DNA of 64,000 nt from Onchidella celtica (lineage: Eukaryota > Mollusca > Gastropoda > Systellommatophora > Onchidiidae): contig OZ007582.1 in assembly GCA_963931925.1 (NCBI GenBank), forward strand, positions 24,400,224 to 24,464,223. The letters run 5' to 3'. This document shows, one piece after another, positions 57,401 through 64,000 of this stretch. The notes beneath the pieces were generated by a model. It saw only the letters and a list, made by a program, of their open reading frames with translations. It was not told where the DNA came from and ran no database searches. The translations under genes and the position numbers were made by a program. Numbering within the stretch: the first letter of the stretch is position 1; each line of letters starts with the position of its first letter.

Positions 57401-60400
57401 GAGGACGATGTACGATAACAAGCCACGCCCCCACCAACCCCTAAACAAATGGTTTCGTCCTGATTGGCACATACTAATGAACCATCATGGGGAAAAACTT
57501 GGGGCGAAGATTGGGGGTATATATAAAAATCTGTCTCTGATTGGTTATAGACGTAATTGAGGTTCCGTTTGGGAGAAAATGAATCATGAGGCCAGTTTGG
57601 TGCATAAATAATGAGCCAATGTGGGGATTTGGGGCAAGCATCCTTTGAGAGCTTGTTTTTGATTGGTTCTAAGACATAAACAACTCTAGATGATAGCTAA
57701 GCGAGGAGAAAATGAGATAATATTGTAAAATTGTTGAGCAACAATTCACACGTCTTTCTAAGGCTCTCCCCTTTTGAAGATGTGGGGAGAGCCTTAGAAA
57801 GCTTAGTCTTTGAAGTTCTGACTACTGGTTCACTGGTTAACATATCTATGTCACAATGCCTTTGATTTAGAAGAAATACAGTGAGAAATAAGACGGTAGT
57901 TACGTCTCAAAGAGGACAGTGACCTGACATATGAAAAAACGGCTTGCGCGCTGTGCAGTCAGTTTGACCTTGCCAACTAAAGCTGCCCGTGTGGAGTGAG
58001 CGCTTGGGAATCAATACCGACTTTTGACGCCCTGCGCAGCGTGAGGGTTAAGAATAAGAAATAATCGGAATGGAAATAACAGGTCACTGCGTAGGTCTGG
58101 GGATGTTTTGAAAAAAAATCTTCATAACATCAAAGCTTTTTTAATGATACAATTCATCTCTCATCCCACAATTATTTTAAACAAGTTTACTCATTGAGAG
58201 AAGAAAGGGATGAAAATAGACAACATACAGTAATCGCCAGTATTTGGATTTGTTGTATTTCCTGCCTGTAGATGAAAGAAGCTATGAAGTGCCACAGGAA
58301 TGCCATGCAGTTGGATGAGACAAGTGTGGCAGCATTGACAGGCATTATTGGTTGTCAGCTTCTTCAGAATCATATTGATGAAGCTGCACAGCAACTAGAG
58401 TTTCTGAATGAGATCCAACAAAGTATTGGCCGCTCTGCTGTAAGTAGTGTCTTTGATACAACTGCTGTTGTCTCATTTTTAGAGAAGCATTTTCCTTTGC
58501 AGGTCTTAGACAGATATATGAGAAACAAAGTGGCTCAAAATATGGGCTTGGTTGATTGAATTGAATAGAGAATGAGCATTAATTGTGACTTTGTATATAA
58601 TCCTGTATACTACCAATATGTCCAAGGTTGTCAGATTTTTCTTTTAAAATCATGGAAGGAGATCACATGACTTCCTTTCATAATTGTTTTTAAATTTCAA
58701 AGTCGCTAAATCTTAATGCCTGTAAATATTATTCACTCTCTTGTTCCCTGGTCACACGAATGACATAGAGTGAAGTTGGAACATTAAAAATTTTGTTTCT
58801 CTTGTAGGAACTGGCCTATTTATCAGCTGTACTGGCTATGAAAAAGGGCAAAGGTCCTGAGAAAACAATGGAACTCCTGAATGAAGCCATTGAGCTTCAC
58901 TTTGCAGGTTTGAAGGTATGTGTAATTCTTCAGTTTACCATTTGTCAAGTGCCCTTTAGTTTGAGGACAGGAGTGGACATTGAAACTCTTTTTACCATGG
59001 CTGTGATTGGTGACTAGAAAGATTTGAATTTTTCTGCTACATTGTTCACAGTATCAGTACTGTCTGTGTGATCGTGCTATCATTTGGGGCTGTAAGGGGA
59101 GTTGTTCTCCTTTTTAAAAAAAATCTATAGCAGATTTGTCTTGCCATGTTCAATACTTGTTTAAATGCCGCCGCCCCTCCCACCCCCTCATCATCTTCAA
59201 TTGAAGATATAAAACAAAAGCTCTACAGCAGTGACATTTAAATGTAAATTAACTCTCATCTGTTACAGGGGTTGCCTTTAGGCATTGACTATTACTGTAA
59301 GCTCAACCCAGATTTTCTGCTGCAAGTCATCAAAGATTACCTACAGTTTGGACCTCAAGTGGTAATGATTTTAGCATTCCTAAAATGGGATTATGCTCTT
59401 CCTGAACATCTTTCTTTTCTCTCCTGTTAAAAAAAAACCGTTTCACTACATGGTGGGAGCTGTTTTACAACCAATTGAAACACTGTTTGCCTGCAAATTT
59501 ACAGCACCCGGCATGGCCTGGAGTAACACATAGTTTTGCAGCACATCCTTTTTTTATTGCTTTGTCATTATTCTATTCTGAGTAGACTTTCCAGTGATAC
59601 GAAATATCACTTTAGCTTTATCAGGAGATTTTGTATGAATTTTCAAAACACCCCAAAATAGTGTGTAGCCAGGTAATAGCCACTATAAAGAAAGATTGTA
59701 CGGTGGGCATGTGAAAGCCATGATTCCTGGGATGTAAAAAGGTTCAAGTGTATATCATAAGATGTACATTCAAGTCAAAAAGAGAGAATGAATGCAATAT
59801 TGTATTGAATACTATATTTGTGGAACTGTTTGATTCTTATTCTTTCAGCACCTTAAGGCTGTATTCTAAGTCTATGTCTAATCCTGCAAAGAGTTGCTGA
59901 CTTGTTGTTTATTTTCAAAGACAGTCTTGAATTGAATTGAATTTATCTTAGCAGTAAATTTCATGTGTGACATTTCAGTGTCCTTTACAGACACAGGAAC
60001 ATTGAATATGCTTTATTGCAAAAGAAACATTATATCGATGGTGTCAGGAGCAAACTGGCCTAGTCGATATAAGCAAATTTTACAGGAGAAACAAAAACTG
60101 CCGCTAAAATATATGATGCAGGATTCCAGGCTTCATAAATTGGTACTATATAAAGTAATATGAAATTTTTGGACCTGGCCGGTTTGTGCCTGACACCATC
60201 GATATGCTTTATTACAATTCTGATGATGTTAAAAATTTTAATAGGTAATTATAATAGTAATAGTAATAGGTAATTGTTATCTAAAGGCTTTACAGATGTT
60301 AACATTTTTCCTCTGTGTTAAAATGTGATTTCCAGCCTGTCACAACAGGACAACCAGTCAGTCCAGTTCTCAAGAGGTGCAACCAAGTCCTTGACCCTTT

Positions 60401-63400
60401 GACAAGGGCAGTTCCTGGGTTGATGGATGGACTTTTTCTCATTGCTAAGGTCAAGTTTTTGGCAGGTCAGTTGCAAAGTAGATAATTTACTAATTTCTGG
60501 TTGAGTGTTTAAAACTTTATATAATTATGACTTCTGTACATTAGTTACAACCAAGACTTTGTAACATAAATGACACAAGGAATTTTTTTGTTGTTGAGAA
60601 ATTCAAATCAATAGTTCCACATTGATTAAGCTGGTAAGTGCAAGAAGGTATCTTCACTGTGCACAGAGACACAGATAGGAAGTATAAACATGATACACTG
60701 TTAGAATAATTTGAGCACTCGTGGTGTCTGTGCTTTGTTTCAGCTAATTATCATCCACCTTATTGTTGTTGTTGTTGTTGTTGTTGTTTGTAGATCTTTG
60801 CACGTGAAAGCTGTGTAAACATGGGTTTTGTTATATCAGGCAGAAGGAGATGGCATTCACAAATTTTCTTGCAGAGATGCAATGAGAGAAATTTAATAGA
60901 TAAACAACTCACCAAAAATTCAACTTAAAACAACAACAAACAACAAAAATTTAAGAAATACTGATATTTTGTTTTATGTGTGGAAATTAAATCTGATTTT
61001 GTAATTTATATTCCCAAAATAGCATAATTTTGGCATTCCCTGTATGTTGACAAGAGAGATAGTTAGTACTGTTATTCATTATTTCACGACTGTTGCATCA
61101 GAAAAAAAATTATTGTATCATTTATGGTTAGAGCCATAATGGATCTCTGTCTCGTGTAGGTGATGTGAATGCAGCTCAGACCACTCTACAGCATTGCTTG
61201 GATCAAGATGCCACATTCTCTGATGCCCATATTTTGATGGCACAGATTCATCTTAATCAGAACAATTTTAAACTAGCCAATCAGTCTCTGGAAGTAGGAC
61301 TTAGCTATAATTTCCAGGTAGGTCATAATGAGAAGGATGCTGTGGTTGAATTGTTTGTTGCTTTGTTCTATCTATCTGGAACAATTCAGATTTGCCAACA
61401 AGACATTCAATAGTTGACAGCTTTTTTGTTTTATCTCCTAACAGTAAGCATTAAACAGTCTTATAGATGTGATTAAACCAGCACTGTGTCTCATCATACT
61501 TCACAATTAGTAAGTCTGTGTGCCATTAGTTACAACCAAGACAGTACAGACCACTCACTGTACAAACATTGTGCTGTATTATTTTCTTAACTTGAAAAAT
61601 AATGAACAACTTATCAAAGATCACATAAAATTCAGAAAAAACTAAAACATTCCTTATTTTGAAATTTGAATAAATTGCAGTATTGTTGACCTTCTGAGAA
61701 TGGTTCATTTGTGAACATTTAACTTGATTTCAGGTTCGCGATCACCCTCTTTATCACCTCATTTTAGCCAGAATCTTGAAGAAACAGGGAGACACAACTG
61801 AAGCAGTGAAGACTTTACAAATGGCCATGGCCCTCCCAGGAGTGAAAAAGAGTGGTAGGCATTATCATAATAGGCCAAGTCAAAATATAGCAAAAAAGAA
61901 AAGTTATATGTAGCAAAGTCTTATGTAAGAAGGACTTGGAAGGACTTCTTGTTACTTAGAAACAATCCTTCTGTGGTTTCTTATAATATTTAGTCAATTG
62001 TCTTAGAGGGCAGGGCAGCTGTCTTTTTTTGTAGCCCATTTTTGTGTCAGTGTAGTGTTCTCAGAAAGGTATACAGGATTAGTATAGAGTATAGAGTCAT
62101 TTGCATTATAATCTTAACTACAACTTCTTAAGTATATCTTTTTTCTTATGCCTAGAGGCATCAGGGAATGAAAGTTTTTTTATCTCCTTTGGAGCTAACA
62201 GTAGGTTGAATATTATGTAAATGTGCTAAATGCTTGTCATGGATATTACACCAGCCTGAGACATTAACACACGAAACACCAATGTTTTTGTTTATACATC
62301 TACCATAGAATGCATGTGATGAAAAGACAGAAAGAATATCAAGATAACGAGATTTGCTATGTTTTTCATTGTAGTAAGGGAACCTCAGTTCCACTGCATC
62401 TTGAACATCTTGATTTTGATCAGGTGCAAGATCTGACTCGGGCAAGAAATCCAAGGCTGACCAGATCAGTGTCAATGACAGAGTATCAGTGTTCCTGGAG
62501 CTAGCTGAGGCTCATCGGATACAGAATGAGCAGGTATTCATTTATGCTCTTCACAGCGGTCATTCAAAACAGTAACGTCAAAATTGGGCAAAAAGAAAAA
62601 GTTGTTTGTAGCAAAGCCTGGCGTAAGAAATAATGCCTAAACAACTTTTTCTTTTTGCCCAATTTTGACATTGCTTATAGCCTTGCTGCGACCCCGCAGT
62701 TTTTCTGTGGTTTTTATAATATTTCGTCAGTTCAAAACAGTAGTGTGAAAAGGCTGTGAAACAATGGTGACCAGACTGTAGAATTGAGCAGCAGGCATGA
62801 TCCTGAATGTTATTGATCGGTATGAAATTTTTTTTTAATCCTTGAAATTTTGAAATTTCTGTATGAAAATTTCTCTTTATCCTCTGTATTTTGAAACTGC
62901 TGAATAAATTATTATTTTTTAATATTACATCCTTCATGAAACATACATTTCCATCTTAACACTATCAGCAATATCAAAGAGGGCATTTGTAATGTTTCTT
63001 TGAGTTATCATGTCGGCATGATAATGGCCACTTTGCAGCCTTCATGGTCTATTTGGGAATATACTTTATTTATGTTTTGTATTCAGAACTTCTAAATTTC
63101 ACAACAGAATTAAATACTTTTATATAACTGGTAAAGTTCTCAGAGTTATTTTATATGGATCTGAAAAGGTTTTGTAAATGAGTATAAAAGTTTTTAAATC
63201 AAGCCGTAGATCTTAGCCTCTTCCAGAAAGGACAGGATGCTCTCTGGGTCCACATTAGAAAATAATTCATTCATGGGTCCACAGGCATAGTTTCTGCAAA
63301 CCAAGTTATGTCTCCCTTTTTCTTCAAATGCAAATTAGAATAATATGACTTTTCAGAATTCTTTCTAGTTAAAAATTTAGATGGCAGTAAATGTTGTCTC

Positions 63401-63954
63401 TACTTGAGCAATCAAGTCATAGAAGTGATGTGATTGAAGATCATGTTGCTTTTATTTGTTCAATTGTTATGATACGAAACTTTTTGAAATGCAAGCAGTT
63501 TATTTTTGTGATTCAAAAGGGCCTTGTTGCCCAACTGCTGGTTCAATGTGAACAAAATTTATCCACAGGAATTGGAAGTGATGCCTCTCTGTACATGTCG
63601 TGGATGTGTGATTTATTAATAAATTTAAGGATTCATCTATTCATTCATCTTGTTGGTCTGAAAATTTTTGCTCATATGAAAGTCTTTCTCTGTCACTATC
63701 ATTTTCTGTCATCAGCACGAAGCTGCTAAGGTGATGCAAGATGCCATCAATGAGTTCCAAGGCACACCTGAAGAAGTTCGAATACTTATAGCAAACTCTG
63801 AGTTGGCACTGGCAAGAGGTGATATAGAGATGGCTTTAGGCATGCTTAGGAATGTTGCACCAGATCAGCCATATTTTGTCGAAGCCAGAGAAAAAATGGC
63901 TGACATCTACTTGCATCATCGCAAAGACAAACGACTGTATGCAAGTTGCTATAG
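36385..63954 (+). CDS. TTC21B: TTC21B / IFT139, intraflagellar transport complex A subunit (5' part, 19 exons)
   Basis: This is the ciliary IFT-A subunit made of tetratricopeptide repeats, needed for retrograde transport and membrane-protein entry in cilia. Exons: 36385-36411, 37208-37337, 41698-41808, 43937-44001, 44429-44530, 48398-48480, 48878-49072, 51932-52016, 52452-52550, 52688-52738, 53953-54075, 58272-58439, 58808-58915, 59269-59361, 60336-60465, 61160-61317, 61734-61854, 62424-62533, 63716-63954. They total 2198 nt (732 codons plus 2 nt) with every phase consistent; this is roughly the first half of the usual 1.3-kb-residue protein. Recognisable conserved stretches are [66 protein letters not shown] and [11 protein letters not shown]. 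The start ATG (AAAATGG, good context) opens a 27-nt coding exon that joins in phase. The gene continues past the right edge. Its introns contain the piggyBac and LINE insertions. Confidence 0.96.
36473..36574 (+). repeat. LINE 3'-tail remnant with (ATA)n in TTC21B intron 1
   Basis: TGTAAAGGGCATCGAGCATTTT followed by GCGCTATATAAAATAATAATA resembles the 3' end of the LINE at 38593-40979 (TGTAAAGCACTTTGAG...AGCGCTATATAAATAAAC plus TTA repeats). Only the tail is present. Confidence 0.5.
36575..37043 (+). mobile_element. 5'-truncated piggyBac-type non-autonomous element
   Basis: It shares long blocks with the element at 50723-51499: the CCATGCCCTCCCAAGCCCTA region, TGTCACAATG, and the GC-rich end GGCTTGCGCGCGGCGCG. 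It ends CGCAGGGTGAAGTTTAA, matching the other copies' CGCAGGGTGAGGGTTAA with TTAA at 37040-37043. The left end is missing. It lies about 165 bp before the TTC21B exon 2 acceptor. Confidence 0.75.
37208..37337 (+). CDS. TTC21B: TTC21B exon 2
   Basis: The acceptor is CTTCTACTTCTAG and the donor GTAAGT. It encodes [20 protein letters not shown] and onward to [10 protein letters not shown], the first TPR of the family. Confidence 0.95.
37338..38592. other. TTC21B intron 2, left part
   Basis: It contains no exon. It holds a near-perfect 17-bp inverted repeat (38483-38499 and 38524-38540, AAGCC(G)(A/G)ATAGAGAAAA) with a 24-bp spacer, just before the LINE frame. The boundary of the LINE on this side is unclear. 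Confidence 0.5.
38593..40979 (+). mobile_element. 5'-truncated CR1/jockey-superfamily LINE
   Basis: An intact 697-codon frame (38593-40686) covers the linker after the endonuclease, the full reverse transcriptase and the C-terminus. RT motifs: [46 protein letters not shown] (catalytic Asp), [24 protein letters not shown] (catalytic Y-A-D-D) and KNLGVYLD. The tail [17 protein letters not shown]...[10 protein letters not shown] is typical of the group. The endonuclease is absent. The 3' UTR has a poly-G tract (about 40782-40799) and ends GCGCTATATAAATAAAC with TTA repeats. The frame has no lesions over 2 kb, so the copy is fairly young. It is sense to TTC21B. Confidence 0.92.
40980..41697. other. 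TTC21B intron 2, right part
   Basis: No exon or recognisable element. There is a GC-richer patch at about 41000-41100 and a poly-T run. Confidence 0.4.
41698..41808 (+). CDS. TTC21B: TTC21B exon 3
   Basis: It encodes [20 protein letters not shown] and then [16 protein letters not shown], phase 1-1. The donor is GTGTGT. Confidence 0.93.
42050..42620. repeat. Degenerate tandem repeat, three units of about 190 bp (intron 3)
   Basis: Units begin near 42050, 42251 and 42448. Each has the order GATT(C/T)TC(A/G)T, AAATT(A/T)CAC, CATAAC/CATACC, then AACCAATAAA(A/G), TTTG(T)TTAA/TGC, CACATGAATTTAAAT and a T-rich end. They are diverged, so old. Confidence 0.75.
42621..43936. other. TTC21B intron 3, remainder
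   Basis: Anonymous sequence with an A-rich block at about 43210-43250 and a GC-richer patch at 43700-43800. No gene is supported. Confidence 0.4.
43937..44001 (+). CDS. TTC21B: TTC21B exon 4
   Basis: It encodes [20 protein letters not shown] and then L. The acceptor is TTTGTAG and the donor GTAAGT. Confidence 0.93.
44429..44530 (+). CDS. TTC21B: TTC21B exon 5
   Basis: It encodes [20 protein letters not shown] and then [14 protein letters not shown]. The donor is GTAAGT. Confidence 0.95.
44531..48397. other. TTC21B intron 5
   Basis: It contains poly-A and poly-T runs (45049-45067, about 45990) and two local duplications: about 65 bp twice at 47105-47236 (GCAATTG(C/T)(C/T)AGAGTTG core) and 34 bp twice at 48086-48153 (GAGATACTAGAAATAGCCAT). 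No exon is supported in nearly 3.9 kb. Confidence 0.55.
48398..48480 (+). CDS. TTC21B: TTC21B exon 6
   Basis: It encodes [20 protein letters not shown] and then KCFEEAL, ending in phase 2. The donor is GTAAGT. Confidence 0.93.
48878..49072 (+). CDS. TTC21B: TTC21B exon 7
   Basis: It includes [20 protein letters not shown] and [20 protein letters not shown], among the best conserved parts of the protein. The donor is GTGAGA. Confidence 0.96.
49632..49732 (-). mobile_element. LINE 3'-tail fragment, minus strand
   Basis: On the minus strand it reads [19 protein letters not shown] followed by a (GAT)n run (ATC repeats at 49634-49650). This is the same C-terminus and tail as the LINE at 30377-31405 (AQDRDKWKAVVRGLYPVE plus GAT repeats). 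Confidence 0.75.
49733..50722. other. TTC21B intron 7, middle part
   Basis: No gene seen. It includes a poly-C run near 50267-50278 and otherwise anonymous sequence. Confidence 0.4.
50723..51499 (+). mobile_element. Non-autonomous piggyBac-type element (777 bp) in intron 7
   Basis: It is bounded by TTAA at 50723-50726 and 51496-51499. Its ends are inverted: left CACTCACCCTGCGCG, right (reverse complement) CCCTCACCCTGCGCG. The interior matches the right-hand subterminal region of the piggyBac element at 54178-58051 (for example TCTGACTTATGAT, AAACTGACAGCT, CCACGCCC, CAAATGGTTTC, TTCACTGGTTAACAT). No transposase frame is present, so it is a deletion derivative or close relative. Confidence 0.85.
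51932..52016 (+). CDS. TTC21B: TTC21B exon 8
   Basis: It encodes [20 protein letters not shown] and then CREGSYPE. The donor is GTAAGC. Confidence 0.92.
52452..52550 (+). CDS. TTC21B: TTC21B exon 9
   Basis: It encodes [20 protein letters not shown] and then [13 protein letters not shown], phase 0-0. The donor is GTATGT. Confidence 0.92.
52688..52738 (+). CDS. TTC21B: TTC21B exon 10 (51 nt)
   Basis: It encodes [17 protein letters not shown], phase 0-0. It is small and less conserved, but it fits exactly between exons 9 and 11. Confidence 0.75.
52739..53952. other. TTC21B intron 10
   Basis: No exon or gene. It has a GCATGCATGCATGC stretch near 53415 and a poly-C tract at 53573-53591 that creates a proline-rich artefact frame. 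Confidence 0.45.
53953..54075 (+). CDS. TTC21B: TTC21B exon 11
   Basis: It encodes [20 protein letters not shown] and on to [10 protein letters not shown]. The donor is GTTTGA, somewhat weak. Confidence 0.92.
55153..57173 (-). pseudogene. piggyBac transposase, degenerate
   Basis: Pieces read right to left on the minus strand. 57173 to about 56815 is an N-terminal part with an acidic stretch and [20 protein letters not shown]. After an interruption with a (GA)n microsatellite, about 56480-55973 reads [15 protein letters not shown], a stop codon, then [20 protein letters not shown] and [12 protein letters not shown] (first catalytic Asp). After frame changes near 55935-55975, 55932-55297 has LYLDNYYTS (second Asp) and [10 protein letters not shown] (third Asp). 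A Cys-rich C-terminal tail (CVVCSSVNC) lies in another frame, ending near 55153. The catalytic Asps are present, but stop codons and frameshifts make it a pseudogene. The (GA)n gap may mark an expanded former intron. Confidence 0.85.
56714..56816. repeat. (TG)n and (GA)n microsatellites inside piggyBac
   Basis: A TGTG run near 56713-56727 and GAGA/GAAA runs at about 56752-56810 interrupt the transposase coding region. On the minus strand they produce a Ser/Leu/Phe-rich artefact. Confidence 0.9.
57271..57278 (-). promoter_or_regulatory. TATA-like box of the piggyBac transposase
   Basis: TATAAATA on the minus strand lies about 100 bp before the first transposase ATG (57171-57173), a plausible core promoter. 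Confidence 0.45.
58272..58439 (+). CDS. TTC21B: TTC21B exon 12
   Basis: It encodes [20 protein letters not shown] and later [19 protein letters not shown], near-identical in wording to the family. The donor is GTAAGT. Confidence 0.96.
58808..58915 (+). CDS. TTC21B: TTC21B exon 13
   Basis: It encodes [20 protein letters not shown] and then [16 protein letters not shown]. The donor is GTATGT. Confidence 0.94.
59269..59361 (+). CDS. TTC21B: TTC21B exon 14
   Basis: It encodes [20 protein letters not shown] and then [11 protein letters not shown]. The donor is GTAATG. Confidence 0.95.
59362..60335. other. TTC21B intron 14
   Basis: No gene or recognisable element. A repeated motif ATATCGATGG/CCATCGATATG flanks 60030-60205 loosely (about 170 bp apart, inverted), which may mark a decayed repeat. 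Confidence 0.35.
60336..60465 (+). CDS. TTC21B: TTC21B exon 15
   Basis: It encodes [20 protein letters not shown] and on to [11 protein letters not shown], ending in phase 1. The donor is GTCAGT. Confidence 0.95.
60466..61159. other. TTC21B intron 15 with (TTG)n
   Basis: A (TTG)n microsatellite at about 60763-60789; no other feature. Confidence 0.5.
61160..61317 (+). CDS. TTC21B: TTC21B exon 16
   Basis: It encodes [20 protein letters not shown] and on to [11 protein letters not shown]. The donor is GTAGGT. Confidence 0.95.
61734..61854 (+). CDS. TTC21B: TTC21B exon 17
   Basis: It encodes [20 protein letters not shown] and on to [11 protein letters not shown]. The donor is GTAGGC. Confidence 0.95.
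61877..61996. repeat. Dispersed repeat, copy 1 (intron 17)
   Basis: GTCAAAATATAGCAAAAAAG, GTAGCAAAGTCTTATGTAAGAA and TCTGTGGTTTCTTATAATATTT correspond in order to elements of 62577-62735. Confidence 0.6.
62424..62533 (+). CDS. TTC21B: TTC21B exon 18
   Basis: It encodes [20 protein letters not shown] and then [16 protein letters not shown]. The donor is GTATTC. Confidence 0.93.
62577..62735. repeat. Perfect 31-bp inverted repeat within dispersed repeat copy 2 (intron 18)
   Basis: The left arm at 62577-62607 (GTCAAAATTGGGCAAAAAGA...GTTGTTT) is exactly complementary to the right arm at 62639-62669, with a 31-bp loop. The flanking sequence to about 62735 matches copy 1 at 61877-61996, which lacks the perfect arms. 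The RNA would form a long hairpin. Confidence 0.9.
62736..63715. other. TTC21B intron 18, right part
   Basis: Anonymous AT-rich DNA; the short frames show no similarity to any protein I know. Confidence 0.45.
63716..63954 (+). CDS. TTC21B: TTC21B exon 19 (last in window)
   Basis: It encodes [20 protein letters not shown] and on to [19 protein letters not shown], ending in phase 2. The donor is GTATGT. The rest of the gene is right of the window. Confidence 0.96.
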
Positions 63955-64000
63955 GTATGTTAGATATCACCCTGTAGATTATAAGTGTAAAATTTAACTC

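Larger units (their letters stand above)
54178..58051 (-). mobile_element. piggyBac-type DNA transposon with both ends, in intron 11
   Basis: It spans TTAA (54178-54181) to TTAA (58048-58051), about 3.87 kb. Its inverted ends are left CCCCCACGCTGCG and right (reverse complement) CCCTCACGCTGCG. The transposase reads on the minus strand, antisense to TTC21B. TTAA targets and a DDD-type transposase define piggyBac. The transposase is broken, so this copy is not autonomous. Confidence 0.9.

Overview
The window is animal nuclear DNA. It has spliceosomal introns with GT-AG borders, short exons in long AT-rich introns, microsatellites, LINEs, BEL/Pao and Ty3/gypsy LTR retrotransposons and a piggyBac transposon. 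The protein-level match to intraflagellar transport protein TTC21B/IFT139 makes a ciliated metazoan certain. The retroelement mix suggests an invertebrate, perhaps a mollusc or other lophotrochozoan, but I cannot name the species.

Layout, left to right. Positions 1-285 hold the endonuclease start of a LINE on the minus strand. Positions 1839-28661 hold the 3' part of a plus-strand gene I do not recognise (called gene A here). It encodes one transmembrane helix and a long cytoplasmic tail built from many small phase-1 exons, eight of which carry an Arg-Arg-X-Ser motif; three of those exons are clear tandem duplicates (RRHSALP). Two LTR retrotransposons sit in its late introns in the sense direction. 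The first is an apparently pristine BEL/Pao element (10885-18228; 315-bp LTRs identical by eye, a 1803-codon intact ORF, tRNA-Phe primer site, 5-bp target duplication). The second is a Ty3/gypsy-group element (20520-27971; about 1.35-kb LTRs, tRNA-Leu primer site, 5-bp duplication) whose integrase lies upstream of its reverse transcriptase, the Gmr1-type order. That copy has a mutated protease motif and a frameshift.

Positions 28662-36384 hold the gene A 3' UTR and an intergenic region with a truncated LINE and a large TATC/CATC microsatellite. From 36385 to the right edge runs the 5' part of TTC21B (IFT139, a ciliary intraflagellar transport complex A subunit): 19 exons, 732 codons plus 2 nt, all phases consistent, continuing beyond the window. 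A candidate RFX X-box lies about 65 bp upstream of its ATG.

The TTC21B introns hold a 5'-truncated CR1/jockey-like LINE (intron 2), a complete-ended but broken piggyBac element (intron 11) and two non-autonomous relatives of it (introns 1 and 7), plus degenerate tandem and inverted repeats. I see no tRNA, rRNA, CRISPR or prokaryotic features.
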